DNA from: Serratia entomophila
Lineage (GTDB): Bacteria > Pseudomonadota > Gammaproteobacteria > Enterobacterales > Enterobacteriaceae
Reading direction: 5' to 3'
Assembly: GCF_021462285.1 (NCBI RefSeq)
Contig: NZ_CP082787.1
Location: 1,364,001 to 1,428,000 of the forward strand
DNA: 64,000 bases
In this document: in pieces, positions 39,823 to 49,083 of the stretch
Layout of the letters: every line of letters starts with the position of its first letter
Numbering within the stretch: the stretch's first letter is position 1
The notes under the pieces: model-generated
Seen by the model: the letters and a program-made list of their open reading frames with translations, nothing else
Told to the model about the DNA's origin: nothing
Databases searched by the model: none
Program-made: the position numbers and the translations under genes

Positions 39823-41289
39823 TTAGCGCGTCGATTGCTCTTCGTGCGCCTGCTGTTCCAGCTTCACCTCCTGCGCGCGCTTGCGCAGGCCGAACCAGCC
39901 CAGCGTCAGCAGCACCGCCAGCACCGGGATGGTGGCGATGGTCCAGGTGCCGTTCGGGTAGTCGAACGCCATCATGACCACCACCGCCAGCAGGAACGCC
40001 AGCGTCAGCCAGGAAGTGAAGGGCGCGCCGGGCATTTTGAAGGAAACCGGCTGGGCGCGGCCTTCGCGCACCGCTTTGCGCAGGCGCATCTGGCAGACGA
40101 TGATAAACGCCCATGAGGCGATGATGCCCAGCGAGGCGATGTTCAGCACGATCTCGAACACCCGCGAAGGCACCAGGTAGTTCAGCACCACGCCGATCAC
40201 GTAGATGCCGCAGGTGACCAGGATACCGGCGTAGGGCACCTGCTGGCTGCTCATTTTGGCCATGAACTTCGGCGCCGAGCCGCCCATCGCCAGCGAACGC
40301 AGGATGCGGCCGGTGGAGTACAGGCCGGAGTTGAGGCTGGACAGCGCGGCGGTCAACACCACGATGTTCATGATGGTGCCGATGTAAGGCACGCCCAGCT
40401 TGCTGAAGAAGGTAACGAACGGGCTCTGGCCCGCCTGGTAGGCATTCCACGGCAGCAACAGCACCAGCAGCACCACCGAACCGACGTAGAACAGGCCGAT
40501 GCGCCAGATGACGCTGTTGATGGCCTTCGGCATCATTTTGGCCGGATCCTTGCACTCGCCGGCGGCGGTGCCGATCAGCTCAATGCCGGCGAAGGCGAAA
40601 ATCACCCCTTGCACCAGCACCAGCGCGGGCAGCAGGCCGTGCGGGAACATGCCGCCGTTTTCGGTAATCAGGTGCAGGCCGGTGGTATGGCCCGCCACCG
40701 GAGTGCCGGTGCCGAGGAACACCACGCCCACCACCAGGAACAGCGCGATGGCGACCACCTTGATCAGCGCGAACCAGAACTCCATTTCGGCGAACCACTT
40801 CACGCCGATCATGTTCATGGTGGCGACCACCCCGAGGGCGCACAGCGCGAACAGCCACTGCGGCACGTCGGCGAAGGTGCCCCAATAGTGCATGTACAGC
40901 GCCACGGCGGTGATGTCGACGATGCCGGTCATCGCCCAGTTGAGGAAGTACATCCAACCGGCGACGTAAGAGGCTTTTTCACCGAGGAACTCACGGGCGT
41001 AAGACACGAAGCTGCCGCTGGAGGGGCGGTGCAGCACCAGCTCGCCCAGCGCGCGCAGAATAAAGAACGAGAAAATCCCGCACACCAGATAGACCAGCGC
41101 CAACGCCGGCCCAGCCAATTCCAGCCGGCCGCCGGTGCCGAGGAACAGGCCGGTGCCGATCGAACCGCCGATGGCGATCATTTGTATCTGCCGGTTGCCC
41201 ATGCTCTTGTGATAACCGGAGTCATGGGAGTCTAACCAACGTCTTCTGGCTGCGTGTTTGTCATGCGCAGACTTTTTATGTGAGTGCAT
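39823..41289 (-). CDS. ansP: AnsP, L-asparagine permease
   Basis: 488-residue APC-superfamily amino acid permease with 12 membrane helices. It matches E. coli AnsP closely, with the motifs GYHKSMGNRQIQMIAIGGSIGTGLFLG, ELVLHRPSSGSFVSYAREFLGEKASYVAGW split by loops, and GECKDPAKMMPKAINSVIWRIG. It imports L-asparagine by proton symport. The first two codons are both ATG (41292, 41289); the second is better spaced from AGGA. It is alone, with a 429-bp upstream gap. Confidence 0.93.
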   Translation of the reverse strand: MHSHKKSAHDKHAARRRWLDSHDSGYHKSMGNRQIQMIAIGGSIGTGLFLGTGGRLELAGPALALVYLVCGIFSFFILRALGELVLHRPSSGSFVSYAREFLGEKASYVAGWMYFLNWAMTGIVDITAVALYMHYWGTFADVPQWLFALCALGVVATMNMIGVKWFAEMEFWFALIKVVAIALFLVVGVVFLGTGTPVAGHTTGLHLITENGGMFPHGLLPALVLVQGVIFAFAGIELIGTAAGECKDPAKMMPKAINSVIWRIGLFYVGSVVLLVLLLPWNAYQAGQSPFVTFFSKLGVPYIGTIMNIVVLTAALSSLNSGLYSTGRILRSLAMGGSAPKFMAKMSSQQVPYAGILVTCGIYVIGVVLNYLVPSRVFEIVLNIASLGIIASWAFIIVCQMRLRKAVREGRAQPVSFKMPGAPFTSWLTLAFLLAVVVMMAFDYPNGTWTIATIPVLAVLLTLGWFGLRKRAQEVKLEQQAHEEQSTR

Positions 41290-41672
41290 CATCCGTCCTG
41301 TTTACCTGTCTGTGGTTAACCCTGCTCTTAACGCGAGCAAACGATTGCCAGCGGCAATCGCGATGAGAATGAGGTCGTGGCATCATTCTGCTGTTTATTG
41401 TGTATACAGCCGTCATTAAATAACGGCGAAGCATGCTACCTTTTCTCCGTAAATGTGGCAAAAAAACCTGCGCATAAATCGTGAACAATTGTGTTTATTT
41501 TTTAATCTTTATATAAAAGAAGATATTATTCAATAAGATGGATTAATTTATCAAGACGGAAATATCGAGGAATAAAAAGTGATTAAAATCACAAAATAAT
41601 AATTACCGTGCAAATTACAGGGGGTTGTTCTTATATTTCGCGGCGGAAAATAAGGACGGGAATAATGTTTAA

Positions 41673-41701
41673 CCCGCTGCGCATCGCGTATTCGCAGCGG
41701 G
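41673..41701 (-). terminator. Terminator of the PACE efflux gene; gap 41290-41718
   Basis: Stem CCCGCTGCG / CGCAGCGGG around an 11-nt loop, 18 bp beyond the PACE gene stop; the minus strand continues TTAAACATTATT. The rest of the gap (41290-41670) is AT-rich toward 41450-41620, presumably the ansP promoter region, with nothing coding. Confidence 0.65.
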
Positions 41702-41718
41702 CCTCTTTACACGGGAGC

Positions 41719-42156
41719 TTAGGCCGATTCACCGGCCGGCAGGGCGGATGCCGGCAGACCAAACAGCTTGTCGAACGCCCAGTTGAACAGGAAGGTGTAG
41801 CAGGGGATGATGATAATCAGCGCCATGTCCAGCAGCAGCGCCTGCCACAGCGTGATGCCCATCCACCAGGCGATCAGCGGGATCAGGAACACCACCAGCG
41901 TCAGCTGGAAGCCCACCGCATGCAGAACGCGGCGTTTGAGCGTGCGGGTGCGCGAAGCCTGGCGGCTTTCCCACCCTTCGAACAAATAGTTGTAAATAAA
42001 GTTCCAGCTCACCGCGATGCTGGTGATCACCACCGCCAGCGGCCCGGTGCTGCTCGGCGCATGGCCGGAAAGCAACGCCAGCCCGAGCGCCGAGATCGTC
42101 ATACCGATAATTTCATAGGCGGTGACATACACCAGTTTGCGTTTAACGCCTTGCAT
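41719..42156 (-). CDS. PACE-family (AceI-like) multidrug efflux protein
   Basis: 145 residues with four membrane helices arranged as two BTP domains, the signature of the PACE transporter family founded by Acinetobacter AceI (chlorhexidine efflux). The proton-coupling Glu15 of AceI is present at residue 15 (YVTAYEIIGM). The FEGWESRQASRTRTLKRRVLHA and AWWMG loops are also typical. It is divergent from a LysR-family gene, as aceI is from aceR. Confidence 0.9.
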   Translation of the reverse strand: MQGVKRKLVYVTAYEIIGMTISALGLALLSGHAPSSTGPLAVVITSIAVSWNFIYNYLFEGWESRQASRTRTLKRRVLHAVGFQLTLVVFLIPLIAWWMGITLWQALLLDMALIIIIPCYTFLFNWAFDKLFGLPASALPAGESA

Positions 42157-42212
42157 TGTGTTCTCCTGACTTATTTTTCGTTGCCTCTTGGGCCTCGGCG
42201 GCTAAGATAACG

Positions 42213-42225
42213 TCAATACTATTGA
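42213..42225. promoter_or_regulatory. T-N11-A palindrome in the PACE/LysR gap
   Basis: TCAATA - C - TATTGA, a perfect palindrome fitting the LysR T-N11-A rule, centred in the 112-bp gap between the divergent genes. Confidence 0.65.
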
Positions 42226-42268
42226 TAGAAAAAGTCAGGAGCTGTCAGTTTGGCTGACAGATGAGGCA

Positions 42269-43162
42269 ATGAACTTTTCCAGCGACAATATCGAGCTGTT
42301 CCTGGCGGTGCTGGATCGCGGGTCGTTTTCCGCCGCCGCCCGGGCGCTGCGGCGCGTGCCTTCGGCGGTCAGCATGGGGATCGCCAACATGGAGGCGGAG
42401 CTCGGTTTTCAACTGTTTGACCGCACGCACCGCGAGCCGACGCCGACCGCATTGGCGCTGGCGTTGGCGCCGCACGCGCGGCTGATCGCCGAACAGCTCA
42501 AACAGCTGCAGGTGCACGCCATCGAGCTCTCGCAGGGGCTGGAGAGCCGGCTGTCGATCGGCGTGGCTTCGGACATCAACAGCGCCGCATTGCTGGCGGC
42601 GGTGCAAACGCTGTCGCAACGCTACCCGCTGCTGGATATCGAGGTGCTGGCCGCGCCACAGGATGACGTGCTGCACATGCTGCATCAGCAAAGGGTGAGC
42701 GTCGCCCTGGCGTTCGGCGGCCTGAATATCAACAGCGCGGAGCAGTTTCATTTTGTCGGCGCGGAGTCGCTGGTAGCGACGCTGTCGCCGCAGCATCCGG
42801 CAATCCGGGGCGCGGCGGATGAGCTGTTTCTTGAGGATTTGGTCAACGTGCGGCAGATCATGGTGGCCAGCCGCGATCTGCCGGTCGTCGATCTGCGCCC
42901 CCGGGTGGCGGAGTCTTACTGGCGTACCGACAGCCTGCCGATGGCGCTGAGCATGGTTGAGGCGGGGCTGGGTTGGGGCAATTTCCCGCTGTCTCTGACC
43001 GCCCCGCTGTTGGCGCAGAGCCGGCTGGTGCGGCTGAAGTTCAAAAACACCAAGAATGAGCTGCGCCTGCCGATGCACCTGATCTGGCTGAAAAACCGGC
43101 CGCAGGACAGGGCCGCCCGCGAGCTGGTGGCCCTGATGCGCGATGCGCCGCAGGGATCTTAA
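42269..43162 (+). CDS. LysR-family regulator divergent from PACE gene (AceR-like)
   Basis: 297-residue LysR-type regulator. The HTH lies in IELFLAVLDRGSFSAAARALRRVPSAVSMGIANMEAELG, followed by a substrate-binding-like effector domain. Its layout with the PACE gene mirrors the aceR-aceI pair, so activation of efflux by a biocide or polyamine is the simplest hypothesis. The ATG overlaps the end of the divergent promoter region; no strong Shine-Dalgarno is seen (GAGG at 42263). Confidence 0.87.
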   Translation: MNFSSDNIELFLAVLDRGSFSAAARALRRVPSAVSMGIANMEAELGFQLFDRTHREPTPTALALALAPHARLIAEQLKQLQVHAIELSQGLESRLSIGVASDINSAALLAAVQTLSQRYPLLDIEVLAAPQDDVLHMLHQQRVSVALAFGGLNINSAEQFHFVGAESLVATLSPQHPAIRGAADELFLEDLVNVRQIMVASRDLPVVDLRPRVAESYWRTDSLPMALSMVEAGLGWGNFPLSLTAPLLAQSRLVRLKFKNTKNELRLPMHLIWLKNRPQDRAARELVALMRDAPQGS

Positions 43163-43231
43163 AGAAACGCCATTGCTTTTGTTTTCAACCCTGCGCTAGT
43201 TTGAGCAGGGGATAATAACGGGAGAAAAGGC

Positions 43232-43858
43232 ATGTTGAGCGAAACGGCGCTGTCGATATTGAGCATTACCGGCGCGATTGCGCTGGGGGCAATGAGCCCG
43301 GGGCAGAGTTTTATTTTGGTGGCGCGTACCGCAGTGGCTTCTTCACGTTTTGACGGCATGGCGGTCGCATTGGGGATGGGCGTCGGTTGCTTCATTTTTG
43401 CGCTGCTGGCCTTGTTAGGCTTGCAGTCACTGCTGCTGGCCGTGCCCTGGCTGTACGGCACGCTCAAGCTGCTGGGCGGGGCTTACCTAATCTATCTGGC
43501 GTTTAACATGCTGCGCGGCGCCAGCCGCCCGTTGAACATCGGGGCGGCCGGCAGCCGGCAACTGGGGTTTCGCAACGCCTTTACTGCCGGCCTGCTGACC
43601 CAGTTAGGCAACCCGAACACCGCCATTGTCTTCGGCAGCGTATTCGCCGCGCTGCTCAGCCATAAAATCTCTCCACCGATGTATCTGTTGCTGCCGCTGA
43701 TCGCCCTGACGGTCGACGTGCTGTGGTACGCCTTCGTGGCCTATGTGCTGTCTTCACCGCGCCCGCGCCGGGTCTATCTGCGGTTCAAAGCCTGGTTTGA
43801 TCGGCTGGGCGGCGGCGTGCTGGCGCTGCTTGGCCTGAAGCTGATGCTGAACCGCTGA
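43232..43858 (+). CDS. LysE/RhtB-family exporter
   Basis: 208-residue LysE/RhtB-superfamily membrane protein with six helices. The N-terminal family signature GAIALGAMSPGQSFILVARTA is complete, as are LKLLGGAYLIYLAFNMLRG and LTQLGNPNTAIVFGSVFAALL. Members export amino acids or homoserine lactones; the substrate is not inferable. GGGAG lies before the ATG. It starts 69 bp after the LysR gene on the same strand, so co-transcription is possible. Confidence 0.88.
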   Translation: MLSETALSILSITGAIALGAMSPGQSFILVARTAVASSRFDGMAVALGMGVGCFIFALLALLGLQSLLLAVPWLYGTLKLLGGAYLIYLAFNMLRGASRPLNIGAAGSRQLGFRNAFTAGLLTQLGNPNTAIVFGSVFAALLSHKISPPMYLLLPLIALTVDVLWYAFVAYVLSSPRPRRVYLRFKAWFDRLGGGVLALLGLKLMLNR

Positions 43859-43860
43859 GC

Positions 43861-44424
43861 TTAATCGGCATGGCGTCGCCGCCACCAGAAACGCAGCAAC
43901 AGGATGGCGGCGATAGCCAGCGCGACAAACAGCAGGCTGGAGAGCTTTTTGTCGAAACCGCTGACGAAGCTTTCGATCGCCTGGCCGCCAAAGTAGCCGA
44001 GCATGACGAAAATTGTCGCCCACAGCACCGCGCCTAAAATGTTCAGCGGCACGAAGCGCGCAGGCGGCAGCCTGCTGGCGCCGATCAGCACCGGGCCGAT
44101 AATGCGGAAGCCATACATAAAGCGCACGCCAATCACGAACAGCGTCGGGTGGCGTGCGATCAATCGTCTGGCGCGCGCAATGCGTTTTTCCTGGCCTTTT
44201 AGCCGGGACATCACCCGGCCTTCGTAGCGGCGGCCGACGAAATACAGCAGCTGATCGCCCAGCGTGCCGCCAAAGGCCACTACCGCAATCACCCACGGCC
44301 AGTGCAGCAGCCCGTCATGTGCGGCGATGCCGCCGAGCAGGGTGATGGTTTCCCCCTCCGCCAGGCAGCCGATAAACAACGCCCAGTAGCCATATTCCGT
44401 AATGTAGTGGGCCAAATCGGTCAT
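43861..44424 (-). CDS. yohD: YohD, DedA-family membrane protein
   Basis: 187-residue DedA-superfamily protein similar to E. coli YohD. Segments GYWALFIGCLAEGETITLLGG, GDQLLYFVGRR and RFMYGFRIIGPVLIGASRLPP are characteristic. Relatives translocate phospholipids or undecaprenyl phosphate; YohD itself is uncharacterised. It converges with the LysE-family gene with a two-base gap. Together with dusC, pbpG, yohC and dld it marks an E. coli-like neighbourhood. Confidence 0.92.
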   Translation of the reverse strand: MTDLAHYITEYGYWALFIGCLAEGETITLLGGIAAHDGLLHWPWVIAVVAFGGTLGDQLLYFVGRRYEGRVMSRLKGQEKRIARARRLIARHPTLFVIGVRFMYGFRIIGPVLIGASRLPPARFVPLNILGAVLWATIFVMLGYFGGQAIESFVSGFDKKLSSLLFVALAIAAILLLRFWWRRRHAD

Positions 44425-44474
44425 TCTTTACTCCTTATGTGGCTGACGCATAAGGGTAAGTATACGCCCGTTCG

Positions 44475-45155
44475 CTACGGCTGGGCGGCTATCTGCGCCA
44501 CCTGTTCACGCCGCAGCCGCAGGCCGTCCGCCATTTGCGCCTGCACCTTCGCCAGAATGTGCGGCGGCGTCAGCTCCGGCGTGCCGCCGGCAAACGGCGG
44601 CGCCGGGGCGTATTCCAGGTACAGCTGGATCATTTGGGCGGTTTCCTCGCCGTGCAGCTCGGCGATTAACGCCAGCGCGAAATCGATGCCGGCGGTGACG
44701 CCGCCGCCGCTGATCACATTGCCGTCACGCTCGACCCGCGCGCTGCTTGGGATGGCGCCGAACAGCGCCAGGCTGTCGCGCATCGACCAGTGGCAGGCGG
44801 CGCGTTTGCCCTGCAGCAGGCCGGCGGCGGCGAGGATCAGCGAGCCGGTGCAGACCGACGTCAGATAGCGGGCCTGCTGGCCCAGCCGCCGGATCTGGCG
44901 CATAAAGCCCGCATCCTCCAGCGCCTGGGCGCAGCCGCTGCCGCCCGGCACGCAGAGTACGTCGCAGCGGTTGACCTCCTCCAACCTTTGCAACTGCGTG
45001 AAGTGCAGCCCCTCCGAGGCGATGTCCGCGCCGCCGATCGAGGCTACGATGATTTCCGCGCCCGGCATGCGGCGCAGAAACTGCAGCGGGCCGGTGAAAT
45101 CGAGCTGGGTGACGCCCTGGTAGATCGGAAAAACAATGACTAACGGTTCAGACAT
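44475..45155 (-). CDS. DJ-1/PfpI-family protein, isonitrile hydratase-like
   Basis: 226-residue DJ-1/PfpI protein. The nucleophile elbow Cys lies in SVCTGSLILAAAGLLQGKRAACHW, with VPGGSGCAQAL and GVTAGIDFALALI; these match isonitrile hydratase (InhA) of Pseudomonas, which hydrates isonitriles to N-formamides. The start at 45155 has GAGG upstream; the longer frame would cross the divergent promoter. It is head-to-head with a GlxA-type AraC regulator whose N-terminal half has the same fold. Confidence 0.85.
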   Translation of the reverse strand: MSEPLVIVFPIYQGVTQLDFTGPLQFLRRMPGAEIIVASIGGADIASEGLHFTQLQRLEEVNRCDVLCVPGGSGCAQALEDAGFMRQIRRLGQQARYLTSVCTGSLILAAAGLLQGKRAACHWSMRDSLALFGAIPSSARVERDGNVISGGGVTAGIDFALALIAELHGEETAQMIQLYLEYAPAPPFAGGTPELTPPHILAKVQAQMADGLRLRREQVAQIAAQP

Positions 45156-45246
45156 GATATTCGCCTCAGTTTTGTTATTTGACCTGGGCAATAATAACTG
45201 CTCTATTTTTGGCTGATATGACGGATAACCCTCAAAAAGCGCCATC

Positions 45247-46191
45247 ATGAAAACGATCGGTTTCGTGGTTTTTCCCGGTTTCAACCTGTTGGACTTTGCC
45301 GGGCCGCTGGCGGCGTTCGACAACGTCAATCAGTTCACCGACACGCCGGCTTACCGCTGCCTGGCGATCTCGCCGCAGGGCGGGGCGGTGACCAGTTCCG
45401 CCGGGGTGGAGATCGCCACTCAGCCTTGCCATAACGCCCGCTTCGATACGCTGGTGGTGGCCGGCGGGCGCGGCAACGTGGCGGCGGCGCAGTCGCCGGT
45501 GCTGGTGGATTTCTTGCTGACCCAGCGCCGGCAGACCCGGCGCATCGCCAGCGTGTGCACCGGCGCGTTTATTCTGGCGGCCTGCGGGCTGCTGGACGGC
45601 AAACGCGCCACTACGCATTGGTATCATGCGGCGCAGCTGCAGCAGCGCTATCCGCGCATTCGGGTCGACAGCAACCGGATTTTCATTCGGGACGGGGATA
45701 TCTGGACCTCGGCCGGCATCAGCGCCGGCATAGACCTGGCCCTGGCGATGATTGAGGACGATCTTGGCGAGAACATTGCCGCCGGCGTGGCGCGCCAACT
45801 GGTGGTGTATCACCGGCGCCCCGGCGGCCAGTCGCAGTATTCGTTGCTGCTGGCGCTGAATCCGTCGTCGGATCGCATCCGCACCGCGCTCTCTTTTGCC
45901 CGCGAGCATTTGCAGCGGCCGCTGGCGGTGGCCGATCTGGCGGCGGCCGCCTGCCTGAGCGAGCGTCAGTTCGGCCGGATGTTCCGCGCAGAAACCGGCC
46001 AGACGCCGGCCAAGGTGATCGAACAGCTGCGGGTGGAGGCGGCCAGGGTGCGGATCGAAGAGAGCAGCGAAACGCTGGAGGCCATCGGCCGGGCGGTGGG
46101 ATTCAGCGATCCGGAACGCATGCGGCGGGCGTTTGTGCGGGTATTTGGCCTGTCGCCGCAGGCGATCAAACGGCTGAGCCGCGCGGGATGA
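45247..46191 (+). CDS. GlxA-family AraC-type regulator
   Basis: 314 residues. The N-terminal ~200 residues are a DJ-1/PfpI-like domain (VVFPGFNLLDFAGPL, ASVCTGAFILAACGLLDGKRATTHW); the C-terminal ~100 are an AraC HTH pair (VADLAAAACLSERQFGRMFR and IGRAVGFSDPERMRRAF). It is divergent from the DJ-1 enzyme gene and followed by the SAH-hydrolase-like gene, with 47 bp between, so it likely controls one or both. Confidence 0.9.
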   Translation: MKTIGFVVFPGFNLLDFAGPLAAFDNVNQFTDTPAYRCLAISPQGGAVTSSAGVEIATQPCHNARFDTLVVAGGRGNVAAAQSPVLVDFLLTQRRQTRRIASVCTGAFILAACGLLDGKRATTHWYHAAQLQQRYPRIRVDSNRIFIRDGDIWTSAGISAGIDLALAMIEDDLGENIAAGVARQLVVYHRRPGGQSQYSLLLALNPSSDRIRTALSFAREHLQRPLAVADLAAAACLSERQFGRMFRAETGQTPAKVIEQLRVEAARVRIEESSETLEAIGRAVGFSDPERMRRAFVRVFGLSPQAIKRLSRAG

Positions 46192-46238
46192 ATTATTTTG
46201 CCACGCCCCGGCGGCGTGGCGCACCAGAGGAGCAACGG

Positions 46239-47342
46239 ATGTATCAGGATTTTGCAAGCGAGTTGGATTGGGCGATGCGCCATATGCCGCGCACCCGTGC
46301 GGCGGTGGCCGCGCTGCCGGATCTCAAGGGGGTGCGTCTGGCGTGCAATATGCACCTGGATCTGAAGATGGCGCCGCTGGTGGCCGGGCTATTGGACCAG
46401 GGGGCGGCGGTCTATCTGACCACCTGCAACCCGACCACGGTGCAGGATGACGTGGTCGCCTGGCTGGAGCGGCGGGGCGCGCAGGCCCATGCCTGGCGCG
46501 ACATGAGCGCCGCCGACTGGTCGGACTCTTTTGATCGCGCCCTGGCCTGGCAGCCGACTCACCTGTGCGAGATGGGGGCGGATCTGACCACGCGCCTGCA
46601 TCAGACGGCGGAAGGGCCGCAGATCGTCGCCGGGCTGGAGGCCACCGGGTCCGGCATCAGCCGCCTGAACGGCATGGCGCCGCGCTATCCGATCTTCAAC
46701 TGGGATGACCTGCCGGTGAAGGAAGGGTTGCACAACCGCCATATGGTTGGCCTGACCGCCTGGCACACCTTCTTCCAGACCACCCATTTAACGCTGCACG
46801 AAAAATGCGTGCTGGTGATTGGCTACGGGCTGGTTGGGCAGGGGGTGGCGGCGTCGGCCAAAGCCTACGGCGGCCAGGTGATAGTGGCGGAGATCGATCC
46901 GGCGCGGGCCCTGCAGGCGCGTTATGACGGCTGGGCAGTGGTCGACCTGGCGACGGCAGTTGGCCAGGCGGACGTGATCGCCACCGCCACCGGGGCGAAG
47001 AACGTGCTGTCGGCCCGGCATTTGCAGCAGGTCAGGGACGGTGCGTTTATCCTCAACGTCGGCCACGTGGCGGAAGAGATTGACGTCGGCTTCCTGCAGG
47101 CGCTGCCGCACAGCGAACCAATGCCGTTTGTTAACGCTTACCAACTTGCGGACAAACAGCTCTATTTACTGGCCAACGGCTCGATGTTCAACCTGACCGC
47201 CGGCTACGGCGACAGCCTGAATGCCTTCGACGTGACGCTGGCGGTGATGGCGGCCGGCATCGGCCACATCGTCGGCGCCGGGGCGCGGCAGGCGCCCGGT
47301 TTGTATCTGTTGCCGCAGTCGGCCTGGCAGCCGGCGCTGTAA
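46239..47342 (+). CDS. S-adenosylhomocysteine hydrolase-like protein with altered active site
   Basis: 367-residue protein of the SAH hydrolase fold, shorter than canonical enzymes (430-470). Preserved: His39 (NMHLDLK), CNPTTVQDD (63-71), Glu134 (LEATGSG), Lys161, the NAD motif GYGLVGQG (195-202) and VGH (to His276). Altered: the canonical DDGGDLT catalytic block reads CEMGADLT (110-117), losing the catalytic Asp, and the KFDN tract reads KEGLHN. It may bind a related nucleoside or use a changed mechanism. The start at 46239 has AGAGGAG upstream. Enterobacteria normally use Pfs/LuxS rather than this enzyme. Confidence 0.78.
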   Translation: MYQDFASELDWAMRHMPRTRAAVAALPDLKGVRLACNMHLDLKMAPLVAGLLDQGAAVYLTTCNPTTVQDDVVAWLERRGAQAHAWRDMSAADWSDSFDRALAWQPTHLCEMGADLTTRLHQTAEGPQIVAGLEATGSGISRLNGMAPRYPIFNWDDLPVKEGLHNRHMVGLTAWHTFFQTTHLTLHEKCVLVIGYGLVGQGVAASAKAYGGQVIVAEIDPARALQARYDGWAVVDLATAVGQADVIATATGAKNVLSARHLQQVRDGAFILNVGHVAEEIDVGFLQALPHSEPMPFVNAYQLADKQLYLLANGSMFNLTAGYGDSLNAFDVTLAVMAAGIGHIVGAGARQAPGLYLLPQSAWQPAL

Positions 47343-47493
47343 CTTTTCAATCGCGGGCGCCCATCCCAGAGCGCCTGCGGTTTTCGCCGTTTTTGGTCCG
47401 ACAGAATTTGTCACAAATCCGCCGCACAATCCCAGTGCCAACCGCCGAACCCTCACATATAATCCGCTAAGTTCAAGCCCCCATTTCAGAGTA

Positions 47494-48423
47494 ATGCATG
47501 TGAAAATACGTGTTTTGGTACTAACCCTGCTCGCTTTGCAGACAGGAGCAGGCTTCGCGCCGCGCGCGCTGGCCAGCGACAACGCCGCGGCCACGCACGC
47601 CGCCCAGCCTGAGCTGGCGTCCGGCAGCGCCATGGTGGTGGATATGCAAACCCATAAGGTGATGTACGCGCGCAACCCCGACGAAGTGGTGCCGATCGCC
47701 TCGATCACCAAGCTGATGACCGCGATGGTAACGCTGGACGCCCATCTGCCGCTGGATGAAATGCTGTCGGTGGATATCCATCAGACGCCGGAAATGAAAG
47801 GGGTGTACTCGCGGGTGCGCCTGAACAGCGAAATCAGCCGCAAGGACATGCTGCTGTTGGCGCTGATGTCGTCGGAAAACCGCGCCGCCGCCAGCCTGGC
47901 GCACCACTATCCGGGCGGCTACGGCGCTTTCATCAAAGCGATGAACGCCAAGGCCAAAGCGCTCGGTATGACCAACACCCATTATGTGGAGCCGACCGGG
48001 CTGTCGATTCATAACGTCTCGACCGCGCGCGATCTGACCAAGCTGTTGATCGCCACCAAACAGTACCCGCTGATTGGCCAGCTCAGCACCACCACCGAGC
48101 GTACGGCCAGCTTCAGGGATCCCAACTATCAGCTGCCGTTCCGCAACACCAACCATTTGGTGTACAACCCGAAATGGAACATTCAGCTGACCAAGACCGG
48201 CTTTACCAACGAAGCGGGCCACTGCCTGGCGATGCGCACCATGATCGGCAGCCGTTCGGTATCGCTGGTGGTGCTGGATGCGTTCGGCAAGTACACCCAT
48301 TTTGCCGACGCCAACCGCCTGCGCAGCTGGATTGAAACCGGTAAGGTGACGCCGATCCCGGCCGCCGCCCGCGACTATCGCCGGCAGAAAGACGCCCGCC
48401 TGGCGAAGAACGAAACCGAGTAA
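47494..48423 (+). CDS. pbpG: PbpG (PBP7), D-alanyl-D-alanine endopeptidase
   Basis: 309-residue low-molecular-weight penicillin-binding protein. A signal peptide ends near residue 28 (ALAS). Catalytic motifs are SITK (Ser70), SSEN and KTG (QLTKTGF), all conserved. PBP7 cuts D-Ala-meso-DAP cross-links in the periplasm during cell-wall remodelling. The ATG at 47494 is used; a GTG two codons later is better spaced from GAG. In E. coli pbpG is next to yohC; here they lie about 8.4 kb apart. Confidence 0.95.
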   Translation: MHVKIRVLVLTLLALQTGAGFAPRALASDNAAATHAAQPELASGSAMVVDMQTHKVMYARNPDEVVPIASITKLMTAMVTLDAHLPLDEMLSVDIHQTPEMKGVYSRVRLNSEISRKDMLLLALMSSENRAAASLAHHYPGGYGAFIKAMNAKAKALGMTNTHYVEPTGLSIHNVSTARDLTKLLIATKQYPLIGQLSTTTERTASFRDPNYQLPFRNTNHLVYNPKWNIQLTKTGFTNEAGHCLAMRTMIGSRSVSLVVLDAFGKYTHFADANRLRSWIETGKVTPIPAAARDYRRQKDARLAKNETE

Positions 48424-48433
48424 TCCGTTTTTA

Positions 48434-48459
48434 CGGCCTGCCGCGCTTGCCGCAGGCCG
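48434..48459 (+). terminator. pbpG terminator
   Basis: Stem CGGCCTGC / GCAGGCCG with a 10-nt loop directly after the stop. No strong T-run follows, so efficiency is uncertain. Confidence 0.55.
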
Positions 48460-48577
48460 CTTGATGACAAACCTCTCTCACGCTGCCGCCACGTCCCGCA
48501 CGCAGATATCGCCGGTGCGTTGCTGCGCTTATCCGCTATTCTCCATTAATACCCTATCGTTTACGGCAGAGGATCTC

Positions 48578-48982
48578 ATGAGCCAGGTTTCCACTTTTGT
48601 GATGTTCCAGGGCGCCGCCGGGCAGGCGATCGATCTCTACAGCGAGCTGTTTGAGCGCTTCCGGGTGCAGCAGGTCCAGCATTATGACGCGGCGCCGGAC
48701 GGCAAGCGGCTTATCAAGCATGCCGCCATCGATTTTGACCGGCAGAACCTGGTGTTTATCGACAGCCCGATCAGTCACGACTTCGGCTTCACCCCGGCGG
48801 TATCCCTGTTCGTCAATCTGGCCAACGAAGCCGAGCTGGAGCGGGTGTTTGCGCGGCTGGCGGAGGGGGGAAAGGTGCTGATGCCGCTGGATGATTACGG
48901 CTTCAGCGCGCGTTTCGGCTGGCTTAACGATCGCTTTGGCCTGTCCTGGCAACTGAACGTGCCGGCGGGGGATCTCGGCTGA
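48578..48982 (+). CDS. VOC-superfamily (PhnB-like/3-demethylubiquinone-9-methyltransferase-like) protein
   Basis: 134-residue protein of the glyoxalase/VOC fold, PhnB-like group, recognised by MFQGAAGQAIDLYSELF, IDSP, FTPAVSLFVNL and PLDDYGFSARFGWLNDRFGLSWQL. The function of this small family is unknown. The start at 48578 follows AGAGGAT; the longer frame lacks a ribosome site. It lies alone between pbpG and yedI. Confidence 0.82.
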   Translation: MSQVSTFVMFQGAAGQAIDLYSELFERFRVQQVQHYDAAPDGKRLIKHAAIDFDRQNLVFIDSPISHDFGFTPAVSLFVNLANEAELERVFARLAEGGKVLMPLDDYGFSARFGWLNDRFGLSWQLNVPAGDLG

Positions 48983-49083
48983 GCCGCCGTGTAGAAAACG
49001 GATTTTATCCGATACACATCGGCGGGCGTTTACCGCTATGCTAAACCAGCAATAACTCACGATTTTAAAAAGGATGAACCGCT

